Below, piece after piece: positions 33,756 to 44,755 of a stretch of 64,000 bases of DNA (the first letter of the stretch is position 1; each line of letters begins with the position of its first letter). Origin of the DNA: Massospora cicadina. Its lineage: Eukaryota > Entomophthoromycota > Entomophthoromycetes > Entomophthorales > Entomophthoraceae. The notes under the pieces are model-generated. The model made no database searches. It saw only the letters and a list, made by a program, of their open reading frames with translations, and had not been told where the DNA came from. Both the position numbers and the translations under genes were made by a program. The stretch is from positions 1 to 64,000 of the forward strand of contig JAKSZP010007887.1 of assembly GCA_022478985.1 (NCBI GenBank), given 5' to 3'.

Positions 33756-34199
33756 ACAATTAGCACAATTGCACGCCTTGACCCAACTGTTCTCATAGGC
33801 TGGATACCCTTTCTAAGCCACAAGATATTGAACAGACCATTGGGACTTATGGGATGCCAGGATATTCTCCACCTCAGACTCTTCTACATCCTCAATGATG
33901 CTAAGTTCAAATTCCATGAAAACCATATCCTTGAAGGGAGACAGCTGGGAAATGTGGAAGACATAATGCTGTTTCCAGTAAGATGGAAGCTTTAACTGGA
34001 ATGCACCGTTATCCAAGTCCCCTTCCACCAAATGGGGGCCCAAACGCTTACTTGAAAATTTACAAGAAGGGGCTTGAATTTGTAAATGGCAGGTATCAAG
34101 CATAACATAGGAGCCCAGGGTTAGATCGTGACACAGGAGCCACTTAGAATCTGTGAGCTGCTTGTAATCAATAGCTTTGGTGAGGTGTTCCCACACCAA
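33595..34199 (-). pseudogene. Gyp-5 integrase C-terminal domain and chromodomain
   Basis: The open frame 34199-33813 (128 codons) reads LTLGSYVMLDTCHLQIQAP, SSKRLGPHLVEGDLDNGAF (GPY/F-type module) and LKLPSYWKQHYVFHISQLSP (the typical hpvFHvS.L.P). A chromodomain then begins as SEVENILASHKSQWSVQYLVA; after a break it ends as ELVEAFHKFHPNAPCPP in the next frame. In chromoviruses the chromodomain directs integration to marked chromatin. Aromatic residues of the methyl-lysine cage cannot all be assigned because of the frame break. Confidence 0.8.
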
Positions 34200-34440
34200 G
34201 GATTGAGTTTACCTAATGAGTTCAGCATGATCCACGGCAGCTTGGACCTCAGGCCACAAGCAAGGTCCGACCAAAAATGAAGGATTATAACCCAACGTCA
34301 CTTTGTAGGGAGAAAACCCCGTGGACGCGTGCATCCCATTATTATAAGCAAATTGAGCGAGGGGAAGGTCGTTGGCCCAGGTTTCCTGTGCAGTTGCAGC
34401 ATAGCAACGCAGGTACTGTTTGAGTACTTTGTTAACTCGC

Positions 34441-35014
34441 TCAGTCTTTCCATTGGACTGGGGATGATATGCTGTGGAATGACAAAAATATTTTTAGGGT
34501 AGATATGAGCTCACTCCAAAACCACGCCGTGAACTGTGAACCATGGTTGCTGATAATCTCCTGTGGGAGACCAAACATCGAGAACATGTGGTGTACAAAA
34601 AGGCGGGCGGTTTCCTCTGACGTAATCACGAAAATGCAAGGAATAAAGCGGGAAAATTTAGTGAAATGATCCACCACCACCATCACCACTGTGAACCTGT
34701 TAGAGCAGGGGAGTTCGATGATAAAGTCTATGGATACTGACGTCCATGGACCCTCCATCTGCTGTAAGGGGTGTAAAATGCCATTTCTATAGAGCAGTCT
34801 GACTTACCCGAGCACAAGTAATGCAGTCAGTGATCCAGGCCGGAACTTTTTTTGTCAAACCTGCCAAATTGTAGGTCCACTTGATAAAGTCGATGCATTT
34901 CTTATTGCCAGGATGACCAAACGTGGTGGGATCGTGATGTGCGCGGAATACCTCAGTTCTGAAGGAGGGAGGAACCCAAATGTGTGACTGAAAATAAATA
35001 AGACCCTCCTCCAA
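34441..35014 (-). pseudogene. Gyp-5 integrase zinc finger and catalytic core
   Basis: The zinc-binding part is open at 35014-34787: EVFRAHHDPTTFGHPGNKK then WITDCITCARV, the H..H...C..C (HHCC) pattern intact. The core is open at 34758-34441: WTSVSIDFIIELPCSNRF (first catalytic Asp), VVMVVVDHFTKFSRFIP and LPQEIISNHGSQF, where the second catalytic Asp (SDxGSQF) has become Asn. The two parts are separated by a frameshift. The HPQTDGQTE segment continues below 34441 in another frame (RVNKVLKQYLRCYA near 34438-34395). Confidence 0.88.
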
Positions 35015-35169
35015 TGAGTATAAGAGTGCTTAGGATTCTGGTGAGATAACTGATCAACCAGCTACACGCCTTCAGGGCAGGCCATTTGAATGGCTAAGAC
35101 CTGAGCAACTAATGGAGCGTTGGGATCCTGAGCAATGGAAGAAATGATGGGGGGACAATTTACAGGATT

Positions 35170-36489
35170 TGGGCAGCCGCAATCATGGTAACGAGATCCA
35201 CATCCTCCAAGTCCATGGAACAGCGGGCGGGGCTGCAAATGAGAAAATTGGGAAGTACGTTGAGTGCACCTTTTACAAATATGTATTTGAAATTAAAACT
35301 GCACAAGTCCCAATAGGTTCAGGCTTGCCAGTGAACCAATTTTTGGGGTTTGCGAAAATACAAGAGAGCCTGGTGATCCGTACAGACTGTTAACTCATGT
35401 TGAGACCCTGTAACAGGTATCTTAAATGAGTTAATGCCCATGCTTCAGCTGCCAACTCATTATCATAGATAGCTCAAGCATGCTCCATAGAGGTGAACTT
35501 ATGGGAAAAGTAGGCGACTGGGTGTTACAAGCCATCGTGATCTTGGAGCAACACTGCTACTGATGAGGCGTCACATGCAATGATATACGGCTTGGTGGGA
35601 TTGGTGTGTTTCAGAATGAGAGGGGACATAAACACTTCTTTGATCAATTTGAATTCCAGTTGGCATTCGGGCATCCAGAAAACTGGTACATTCTTCCCTA
35701 TAAGGGGGTGGAATGGGGCAGCAAGCTGGGAAAGTGCCAGGGAAATTTTTTTTGGAAAATAATGGTTCCCAAGAAACTCCATAGTTGTTTCTGGATAGTT
35801 AAAGTTGGCCATTCTCAGATAGCATCCAACTTATTGGGAGGGATTGCGTAGCCATTTTTAAGGATGAGGTTCCCAAAAAGGTAACCTCCTCATTATAGAA
35901 TTCACACTTGGAAGGCTTGACGAACAAGCCTGCCTTATGCAAGGCGGCCACAACTGCTTCCAAGTCAATAGCGTGTTGTTTGGGGTTGGGGATTGAACCA
36001 GAATGTCATTGATATATGCAACTGCACAAGTAAACTGGAGGTCACCCAATACATTGTCGATCATATGTTGGAACAAAGTGGGAGCATTCTTCACCCAAAG
36101 GGCATCACACGGAATTGAAAAATACCTTGCCTTGTCAAGATTGCTGTTAACCATTCTTGCCCTTTCATTATCCAAATCTGGATAAAAGCGTTCACTAAAT
36201 CCAACTTAGATAACACACGGGATTTGGCAATTTCCTGGCTGATTGTCTGCTCCAGAGGCAGGGGGTAGGGATTGGAAATCATTACTTTGGTTAAATGGCC
36301 TTAATCCACACAGGGATGGAGGGAACCATCAGCTTTTTTGGCGAAGACAATGAGGGGCGCAACTGGCGAGGTCTCCTTAAACAGCCACACTTTTTTCAGC
36401 ATATTGTCCAACCAAATGTTAAGCGCAATCTTTTCCTCCACTGTATGGGGATACAATGGACAATTGATATTCACCAACTCCACAGTCAT
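35170..36489 (-). pseudogene. Gyp-5 reverse transcriptase and RNase H
   Basis: RT fingers at 36489-36301: LDNMLKKVWLFKETSPVAPL, IVFAKKADGSLHPCVD. Palm at 36282-36091: VLSKLDLVNAFIQIWIMKGQ, EWLTAILTRQGIFQFRVMPFG. Then NAPTLFQHMIDNVLGDL and the catalytic site at 36005-36016, YIND instead of YxDD. Thumb at 35812-35525: TMEFLGNHYFPKKIS, FWMPECQLEFKLIKEVF; RNase H starts IIACDASSVAVLLQD. The RNase H remainder (35500-35170) has stops. Order, spacing and motifs are those of chromoviral pol; the Asp to Asn change and frameshifts show it is dead. Confidence 0.88.
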
Positions 36490-36566
36490 TCAAAATCAAC
36501 AGTTAAACCTAGTGTGAGGAGGCAGTCGATATGCCTTTTCAGAGTTGAAGATGTTTTAATAGTGCA

Positions 36567-37111
36567 TTAAGCTCTCAGGAAAATTGGCTGGTATACCCAC
36601 AGGAGTGATGAGGGAAGTAATAGAACTGCGGCCTTGTGTTTTCTTAATAGTGTCAATAGAGGGAATTCACCGTCCAGTTGATCATTGACAAATGATAACA
36701 TATTAGACTCCAGGTGAATCTTGACATCTTGTTGGCGCCACCATTCCACTCCTAAAATCACTGGAAACACCAAGTTTGGCATAGCATAGAAATGATTACA
36801 GAAGCTAAACTGGTGTATTAAGAAAGGTACTGGCCGACGGATGACATACAAGGTCTGGGAGGCAGAAGAAGCCACATCACTGAGGGATCCACATCCATGT
36901 CCAGTTTTAATTGTTAGGCCAACTCGACACTTATGAAGTTCCCCGCGGCCCCAGTATCCACCAGGGCCTCAAAGGAGACATGGTGAGAACTGACACTAAT
37001 CTTCATAAGCAATAAGAAATAAGCAAAGTTTTGTTTATTGGAAGATTCGACCAATTTTGTTGCAACTGAAGAAATAACTGGCAAATTGGGGGAAAGGTTG
37101 GGGGCTTTCAC
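36567..37111 (-). pseudogene. Gyp-5 protease
   Basis: A frame at 37111-36914 contains VSFEALVDTGAAGNFISVELA with the DTGA site intact (36947-36958). After one frame change the open part 36875-36567 holds LVFPVILGVEWWRQQDVKIH, the ILGm.WL motif closing the protease fold, then a linker towards RT. The retropepsin matures Gag-Pol. The upstream gag is 5.3 kb away only because LINE-a sits between. Confidence 0.85.
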
Positions 37112-37178
37112 TGGATCAAAAATTGGAATTACAAGGGTGGGGAAAGCTGACTTCCTCCATCTGGGATTTTATGGATTC

Positions 37179-37188
37179 ATTTATAGGT
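37179..37188. repeat. LINE-a target-site duplication, left copy
   Basis: ATTTATAGGT, repeated exactly at 42457-42466 just after the LINE-a tail. Confidence 0.85.
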
Positions 37189-37437
37189 TAATAAAAACTT
37201 TTCTCTCTCGTTGCAATCACTTTTGCAACAACATATAATTCAAGTCTGTTGAAAATTTTGATAATCTCACCGAGGAGATTAGTTGATGCCCATGTCAGGG
37301 AGCAGTTGGGCAAGTAAGTTCAAGGGCACAGATGTTGGCCCCGTGGCATCCAAATTTTGCAAATGCCCCGGTGAACCTGGAGGAATAGATAAACTTAACA
37401 AAAAACCGGTGGTAACCATTTCCCCATAAATTTTAGC

Positions 37438-38376
37438 TTGGCAAGCGCGATGCAACCAGTACATCAATATTTTGCACTCCCAACCACTCTTGTTGGTGGA
37501 ACATGGAGTGTGGGTATTCCTGAATATTCAGCAGATGGCGCTTTGGGAAAAGTTTTGTGGGGATGTACACAAGCATTTCCTGAATGTGGTGTAAGTCACA
37601 CCTTATTCCATGCCACGCGGTTGGCTGGATCTAGGCTTTGAGAGTAAGACAGCGGCAGATGAAGCCGCAACAGTGTGCATTGTAGTAGACCCCACAGATG
37701 GTCAGCGGGTTGTTGAAACTAAGTGCACCCAATGGACAAAATCGAAATCAAAATTTTGTCACTTTTGACTTTCTACCCACTATGGTCAAACGCGCTGTAC
37801 TTGAACAACACCTGAAGGCTGGGATCGACATATATGGCAAAATACTTTTCTTTGAAATGCAGCGCTTTATGCTAATGCCAAACCTGTGCACAGGCAAAGC
37901 GATTGCAGTCCTAACCCCAACTGAGGGGATAGCAAAGGACTAACTAAATCCCACATACCGCTTTTGTCAACATCAAGGGGCATGCCACCCACCCTTTCAG
38001 GGTCACTGTGGATAGCGCACCTCCCATATGCGCTTTCTGTAGCGCTTTTGGCCACAAGGCCCATACCTGCCCCGCCAAGGAGGACATTACATATCAAGAG
38101 TTTCCCTCGGATTCAATGGGTGGAGGTGAAGCCCACTATGAACTGACCACTGATACAAAGGCATCCTTCCCGTGGGGAGCGCAAGGATGCTACATCCTAG
38201 TAAAGCCAATATCCCCTCAAGAGCATAAGAAGGCCAAACAGGCCCAAAAGGAGGCGGCCAAGGAGGCGGCCAAGATTGCTTCCGCTATCCCACCCTCCCA
38301 GCTCCAGGAGGACATTGAGACTTTTGCAGCGGAAGCAGCTCACAAATTCATTGACCAATCAGATTTGGACACCTAA
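37438..38376 (+). pseudogene. LINE-a ORF1 with CCHC zinc knuckle
   Basis: Segments in order: QPVHQYFALPTTLVGGTWSV (37450-37510), ADEAATVCIVVDPTDGQRVV (near 37655-37710, RRM-like), TFDFLPTMVKRAVLEQHLKA (37764-37822), and a perfect CAFCSAFGHKAHTC knuckle (CX2CX4HX4C) near 38030-38071 inside the open frame 38008-38376. The C-terminal part is rich in Lys/Ala (KKAKQAQKEAAKEAAKIA), probably helical and basic. Typical of LINE ORF1: RNA coat protein with RRM-like fold and knuckle. Frames shift at least three times. Confidence 0.75.
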
Positions 38377-38689
38377 GCCGATTGGGACCCCAAGCTGATC
38401 ACTCACTGGGCAAGTTAGTTTCACCTAAATGCACCCAAGCATCAATTGGGACAGAATTGGTCACCAACTTTCCTATCAATAATCCACTTCCAAGCGATGG
38501 TGCACCGCAAATGCACACACCACAAAAAGCTCATCTCACAGTGGGGAAAAAGTGAAGGCAAAAGCCAAAGTGAACCCAACTGCTAAAGCTACCATACCAT
38601 CAATTACACAGTAGCTTCACATACCTGGGGCGCCACCAAGCGCCGTGAAGAAAATGAGGAGGCTGAAGGGCTCAGTGCCCTTCCCTTCA

Positions 38690-39480
38690 CACCTAAGGTG
38701 CGATGGGGGAGCCTTTACTTTAGGGACTTTGAACATATATGGAATCAAGGCCTCGCCATCCTGGTCTAGGAAACTGAGTTTTTACAACATAATATAAACC
38801 CATGGACATCCTGGCCATTCAGGAGATCCACTGTCCACATGGCTCTGAGGACACAAGGAAATCCATGCTCCTCACTTCCCTCTCCTTCTGGTCCAAGCAC
38901 TGTGGGGTGCTAGTTCAAATGAACAAAAATTTTAAAATCTTATCATCTGAATCCTTCCTTAGTGGCTGAGTCCTCATAGTAACTTTTTTGTGGGATGACA
39001 AAGTGCATGCTATTGTCAACATTTATGCCCCAACCTGTGCACAAGAACATCAGGAATTTTTCTCATCGGTCAATTCCATTCCATTGCCCCCTGACCCTTT
39101 CATCATTGGTGACATGAACTGTTGGTTAAGACCATCCATAGACGGCGGCCTTTATCACCTTCACCACCACAGGGACACGTAGAACTCCGCGTTCTCAAGG
39201 CCACCCTATGGTTGGTCAATACTTTGCCGCGTCATGCTCCTTTACTCAAAAACATGTCATGCCCCCACGTCCACAATGGCCAGTTAAGGTCCATGTCCTG
39301 CATCGACCTTATCCTCACGCCGTTGAAATATTTACCCAAATTTCCCATTTCACCATGATTAAAATCGATTTCTCTGACCACAGGATGGTTTCAATATCCT
39401 TCCATTTATCCAACCTAGCAGCTCAAGCTCCGAGTTGGTGCAAACTTCACTGGCTAAAATCACGTCACTGAGATTTTCCT
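38690..39480 (+). pseudogene. LINE-a ORF2 endonuclease domain
   Basis: MDILAIQEIHCPHGSEDT (38803-38856) holds the catalytic Glu motif (QExH). VNIYAPTCAQEHQEFF (39018-39065) and FIIGDMNCWL (39101-39130) are the NxYxP and GDxN motifs. CIDLILTPL (39302-39328) and IDFSDHRMVSISF (39364-39402) are the final D..L and SDH motifs. APE-type endonuclease: nicks the target to prime reverse transcription. Frames shift between the motifs. Confidence 0.82.
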
Positions 39481-39519
39481 CATGGATGGAATCTGCAACC
39501 GCGGCTCCAGAGTTTATTA

Positions 39520-41500
39520 CACCATTTTGTGCTAATCCAATATCCACTTGGTCTGCCTTCAAGGCGAACACAATCCGCCAGGCTTGCCACCTGTCCTCCC
39601 GCAATGCAAGATCCACCTCAGTGGTCATTTCGCGCACTCTGGAAGAGTTGTCCCACCTGGAGTCCAATGTCCCAGCATCAGGCTACAGCCCAGCTTGGGG
39701 TCACAAGTGGGCGGAAGTAACCACCTACCTTAACGCTCTAGAGAGACAACACAAGCATTGGGTTTGTGTTCAATACAGAGCTAAACACATTACAGCGGGC
39801 GAAATGTGCTCTGCTTACTTTTTTCAAAAAGTTTGCACCACTCCAGAGCTTGGCCTACACACAGGTGCAAAGTCCAGACAATTCCGTAGCAAATATGCTG
39901 GCCAGAGTGGCGATCAAGATACAAAACTATTACTATGAATTGTACATTCTGAACTAATTCCGCCGGCCAAAATGGCAAATTTTCTCTATAGTGCACACAT
40001 CTGCACCATTTCCCATTTCCCAGAGTTGATGAATTTAATTACTTGGGACAAACTCTGATCCTCCATTCATGGTGCACTGTACAGGAAATGCCCAGATACA
40101 GATGGCATCCCTTATGAGTTCTATAAGAAGTATTTCAAGGATTTATCCCCAGTTGCTGCTTGCCTCTCTTAACCAGAGCCTTTTGGAAACGCGCCTCCTA
40201 CCAAGAGGGCAAGAGGCCTACACTATTACGCTATTCAAAAAAAGAAGATAGGCTAGACTTGGCAAACTGGCGCCCCATTTCTCTCACCAACACTGATACT
40301 AAACTTATTACTAAAATCATGGCTAACCATCTAGGTATTGTTGCCTCTGCTCTCATCTCCCTGAAACAATTCCGTTTTATACCCAGAAGGTCGATTTAGG
40401 ACAACATACACACCGTCGCCAATGCCTGTCATTCCATGGCCTCTGGTGCACTTGTATTTTTAGACCAACGGAAGGCCTATGATAGAGTCAACTGGGATTA
40501 CCTCAGGGCCTGCCTCCATTAATTCCGCCTACCCCCTCGCTTCATCAATTGGGTGATGCTGCTAACTGAGTCTGCCACTATAGCTGTGCGTGGCCCTGGC
40601 TTTCTCACGAATGTAGTCCGCCCTCAAAGGGGCCTACACCAAGGGGACCCTCTTAGCCCACTCTTGTATAACTTCAGCCTTGACCCACTTTTTTAAAACG
40701 TGAATGCCCGCCTTACTGTGGTCCATGTGCAAGGCCAAGCCTCAGTCAAAATGTTAACATTTGCTAATGACTGTGTGGTTGGGGTGTCTAACAATCATGA
40801 TGCACGCGCGCTTGAAGCTCTTATCCAGGTTTAATCCAGGGTAAGTAATGCTGCACTCACCACCTCCAAAACCGAAATCATTCTCCTTAGTCAGTGTCAA
40901 GCCCACTGAGCCCCAGCACCTTGTTTCAGATCTGCCTCATCAGCTAGCGCATGCGCTGTCTTACCCTGCCCACCCCACACCGCCCCGCTTTTGCTCCACT
41001 TTTGTGCCAAGCCCCACCGTTGGCCCAGTCCGCCATTTGGGGGTGTGGTTGGAGGCAGGCGGGTACACCTCAACAGTGAAGGAAAACCATATTCTGGACA
41101 ACGTGATGAAACGCATAGCCTCCCTCAGAGCCCGTCATACTTCACTTACTGGCAGGGTTGTATATCCAACTCTATGCTCCTCTCCAAAGTTTGGAATGAG
41201 GCCCACGCCATCGCTTTCTCCCCAAGTTTCTTCAAATCAATGTATGCCCTTCTGCAAGGATGGCTTTGGTTGGGCTGCCCACCGCCATTGCGACTGGAGG
41301 TCATGTTTGGCCCTCACATAGTGGTGGTATGGGCCTGCTCAACTTTGAGGCCCATGCTGCCAAAATCCTTGTCGCCTGGATTGCTGCCGTTACCAACCCT
41401 GCAATTTCAGCCCAGCACTGATCCCGCGCAGCCCACTACAACTTCTCCTGAACCCTGGGCCTCACCATTCCATCCCACCCACACTCTATGTTGAAGTATC
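39520..41500 (+). pseudogene. LINE-a ORF2 reverse transcriptase
   Basis: The linker (39435-39938) reads THLNALERQHKHWVCVQYRA in part. RT motifs follow: YEFYKKYFKDLSP (near 40110-40150), LANWRPISLTNTD (40259-40297), FIPRRSI (near 40377), ALVFLDQRKAYDRVNWDYL (40448-40505), GLHQGDPLSPLLYNFSLDPL (40632-40690), and the catalytic box FANDCVVGVSNN (40760-40795), where FADD is changed to FAND. Later VGPVRHLGVWLEAGGY (41018-41065) is the LG motif after the palm. Compared with LINE-b, which keeps FADD, this copy is catalytically dead as well as frame-broken. Confidence 0.87.
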
Positions 41501-41835
41501 TGTCTTCCCATCCTTTGGCAGCAGGCCCACATGAAACAACATCCCACTTCAAAAGGATCCTCTTCTCCATGTGGAGCGCTGAGTGGAGGATTCATATTTG
41601 TGGGCACACAGCCCAGAGGGGGCACCCCTCTCTTCTGTTCACCCAGGAGGTACAAGGACTTCCCATTCTGATCGGAGTGATGCCCACGAGGCCCCATACC
41701 TTGTCCAGGGTGGACTACCTGGACATGATGGACATCCCTTATCCCCTTGCTACCTAGAAAGCCATTTGGAAGTACGCCAATCACCCTCTTCTGCAGCCTC
41801 ATATCTGCTCCCATGTTTGGCGCTGCTTGAGATAG

Positions 41836-42186
41836 GTGTACCAAAATGCCAAATGCTCTAACGCTTTGCACTCATCTTGTGTCATGTGTGGCCAGTATGG
41901 AACGCTGTTTCACCTCCTGGAAAAGTGCCCTCCATCTAAAGCGATATGGCGTGAGGTACAACGTCTACTTTGCCAGGATCAGGAACAGCCCTTCAGTCTG
42001 TCTAGGGACATGTTTGCTTTATCAATGGCCTCCCCTCTCCCACCCTCCCTTCATGCCTTGGTGGTCACAATCGCCATGTGGACTATCCACACGATTGTCT
42101 TGGATGCCATCTCAGGCTCCATCCCCACCCTCCAAGAAGCTGTCCGCCAGTTCCAGTCGCACTTAGTGGACCACTTTCAAGTGTGA
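41836..42186 (+). pseudogene. LINE-a ORF2 C-terminal Cys/His finger
   Basis: A 116-codon open frame: SNALHSSCVMCGQYGTLFHL then LEKCPPSKAIW gives CX2C...H...C, the zf-RVT pattern at the end of L1-like ORF2. The stretch up to 42186 is helical and ends DHFQV. The last 270 bases to 42456 are the 3' region. Confidence 0.78.
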
Positions 42187-42456
42187 GTGTTTGGATACCT
42201 TCTACCACATTGCCGCCAGTTGGCCTCGTCCTGGTTCCCGGTTTAGTTCATCATATCAGACCCCTTCCTCCACACGTGCTCAATAGTGGGGCCTACCCCT
42301 ATACACGTGACCCCCCTTCCAGTATTGGCGTTCCCGCTGGCAACAGGAGACAGCGTTAGCTTCTCTGGGGTGCTCTCCTCTTACATGTGTTTCATTTTCT
42401 ATGGTGACTTTTCGGAAGTGCATGTCCCCTGGTCAGCCTTCCCTGCAATAAATAAA

Positions 42457-42466
42457 ATTTATAGGT
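42457..42466. repeat. LINE-a target-site duplication, right copy
   Basis: ATTTATAGGT, exact match to 37179-37188, followed by GAATCAG of Gyp-5 gag. Confidence 0.85.
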
Positions 42467-43217
42467 GAATCAGAGTCAGCCAACTCGGACACAGGAGTTG
42501 CAACAGGATTGGCAACTGGGTCTACCACTGGTTCAAAGGTAGATAATTTGTCCGCATCTTTGTTCAGTAATCCTATTATAAGTTTCCCTTCTGATAATGG
42601 GAAGCATGGTGGGGGAAGGCATTAATAGTAGTCACGGTGGCACATATTTGATCTACTGACCCTTGTATGGTGGACCAGGCCTCATGATGAGTAGAAACTG
42701 AATTCAAGCCTGATCTAAAGACTTCCTGAAGCATATCATTATAGAGGCCCAGCGCGGGAGCCAGTTCACAGAAGGTAGAAATTAAAGAAGCCAAGCTAGG
42801 GGCTTTGGCCATGGCATAGAGCAATCTGAATAGATGGTCTGAGCGTGACACAGGGGGTTTCAAGGCAGCCGATATGACAGCCATTAGTGGAGTGGGGTCT
42901 CCCGCTTGTGAGGAAGAGCGCAGAAGGCCTCTGACCCAACGGCGGGCATCCCCTTCCACAGCGTCCAGTAACGCAACCCCCTGTTGGGCACGAGATAACG
43001 TAGAGGCGTTATTGAGCGCAATTGCCAAATGCATTTGCACCTCAACGAGGGTGTCAAGGACTTGATTGGCTATCTCATGGGAAGGAACATGTGAGCTTCC
43101 TTCTGAGCTATTGGGAGGAGGAGCAGCAATCCACGCAGCTTGGTCAGTCTGAAGAAGATTCTCCAAGGTAGAGCGGATACTTTTCCTGAAATTGGTAAGT
43201 GACCAAACAAACAACAA
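42467..43217 (-). CDS. Gyp-5 gag (open for 213 codons)
   Basis: Open from 43217 to 42576 and starting about 100 bases inside the 5' LTR, where gag should begin. Segments include SLTNFRKSIRSTLENLLQTD, VPSHEIANQVLDTLVEVQMH, RAQQGVALLDAVEGDARRWV, HLFRLLYAMAKAPSLASLIS: a helical protein with no recognisable capsid signature and no zinc knuckle before the LINE-a insertion. After the stop at 42576 the frame goes on with a Pro/Val/Asp-rich tail (near 42570-42470). I call it gag from position alone. Its openness contrasts with the wrecked pol and may be chance or a younger sequence. The N-terminal Met at 43217 is the first in frame. Confidence 0.55.
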
Positions 43218-43320
43218 AAAGCAAGTACTGATTTCACATTTATTTGGTAAAGGGTAATTACTGCAGCGCCCACCTCAAAGAGCAGGGCGGAAGTGGCTAA
43301 AAACAATGGTTGGGCAATTA

Positions 43321-44750
43321 TGTCATGGAAATGGCAGAAGAAGTTTAGACTGGACTGCCAGTTAGGGTGCACAAGTACCCAAAAAGCAAGCCAGAATTCC
43401 AAAGGCATTGCCAACAGAATGATGTTGTATGGAGCTGGGCATTGGAAATGATGAATCATTGGTGTAAAACAATAGTGAATATGATCCCAAAAATAAACCA
43501 AATCGAGGCCACCCCCAGACCCTGGAGGTTTTTCTGCAGGGGGTGGAACCACAGATATGATTTCAACAAGTTCACCACTATACTGGGCTGGTCTGACTGG
43601 GGAGACAAGGGGGGGATCCTTGCTTGAAGATGGTGGACATAAGGCACAGGATCCAAGTATATTGTTGATGAAAGTTCATAACGACAGGGTTAAAAATGCT
43701 AGAATTATCTAGCTCGCTGAATTCAATCTACAACGGTGGGGGCCATAGTGACCATGAGTACTGATAGAGCCCATATGGTGTATGAATCAATGGGCCGCCA
43801 GGGAAAAGCCATTGGGAATGCGGCCAGAAGGAATTAATAAAACAAAACTGATTGGTTTTTTGAGGCAAAATTTTATTCCAAAGGAAAAGGAAGAAAATTG
43901 ACCAACAATTTTCTCAGTGCAATGAAACTTATTAAATAGTGGTCAATTGATGTGGGGACAAGCCAGGATTGAGACCCTCAATTTTGACCTAACTGGCGAA
44001 TTATTTGTGAATGGGGAGGATAAGTTCACTGGGAACCAACATCAAAGAATTTATGTGGAAGGTCAAGTCACTTTCAGTTAGATCTTGAACGTCTGAACTG
44101 AGGCTCAGCTATGTTTCTGACGATTAGCACAACAGCATTTGGCCTGATGAGCAGCAGGAATCCCCAAGGCCACCCCACTTAGGGGTGGTTCCATTTGGTT
44201 GGGAATGGGTTTGTGAAACTCAATCCAACCATGCCCGGTTGCTGGGCCATTCGTTTGGTCAAAAGTGTTGCATCAGCCACAAAACCTGATTTTCCAGAAG
44301 GGAGCTTAAAACCCTTGTTGATGGTGTCCAATGCTATTACCTGCCCATTGGGGATGATCCCCAACAATTTTGAGGGGGATGATTTTTTTTATCATAGTGT
44401 TGGCTAAATCAAAATTGTTGGTGATTCCAGCCAATGGATCAGTCTTTGTTCCTTTTTGACTACTTGGAATCTGAATATTGGGTTGACTCCCACATGATTT
44501 TGGGTCAATTTATTTCATTTTGGTGATCTTTGCGCAGATGTCCCTGATTAACTGTACTAGTTCTGCTGAGGTGAGTGTGGGCGCTGGGGGAGGAATCCAA
44601 AGCGGAAGGGCTGTTACCCAGCGCTTGTCTACCACGTGGGCGAGGTCACCCTGGGTAACGAGGGGTACAGCTGCCCTCCTCTATACCTTCTTACTTGGGA
44701 ACAGGAAAAGGGCCCAATCAATGGCCAGAAGACGTTCCCTGGGACTTACA
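43321..44750 (-). repeat. Gyp-5 5' LTR
   Basis: Pairs with 32166-33594. The minus strand starts TGTAAGTCC at 44750 and ends CCATGACA at 43321. Just inside the element the minus strand reads TAATTGCCCAACCATTG; no standard TGG-type primer-binding site is evident. The LTR-encoded domain is present (44740-44180): VPLVTQGDLAHVV near 44670-44630 and LGIIPNGQVIALDTINKGFK at 44367-44305. Confidence 0.93.
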
Positions 44751-44755
44751 GTTAC

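Larger units (their letters stand above)
37189..42456 (+). mobile_element. LINE-a: full-length non-LTR element in Gyp-5
   Basis: 5268 bp between exact 10-bp TSDs. The 5' end (ACTTTTCTCTCTCGTTGCAA) is also the 5' end of LINE-b, so both copies are full length. Order: 5' region, ORF1 (to about 38376), endonuclease (38700-39470), RT (40069-41400), Cys/His finger (41860-41960), 3' end CCCCTGGTCAGCCTTCCCTG then CAATAAATAAA. Frames are broken throughout. It splits Gyp-5 between gag and protease and is the innermost insertion of the nest. Confidence 0.9.
32166..44750 (-). mobile_element. Gyp-5: Ty3/gypsy chromovirus inserted in Gyp-4 gag, carrying LINE-a
   Basis: LTRs 32166-33594 (3', 1429 bp) and 43321-44750 (5', 1430 bp), both TGTCATGG ... 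ACTTACA on the plus strand. TSDs ATTAC (32161-32165) and GTTAC (44751-44755) match at 4/5. Internal order on the minus strand: gag, protease, RT, RNase H, integrase, chromodomain, polypurine tract. LINE-a (5268 bp plus a 10-bp TSD) sits between gag and protease. Without it the element is about 7.3 kb. By eye the LTRs are about 91% identical over the first 165 bases, the best-matching LTR pair in the window, with many CG to TG/CA differences. Confidence 0.92.
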
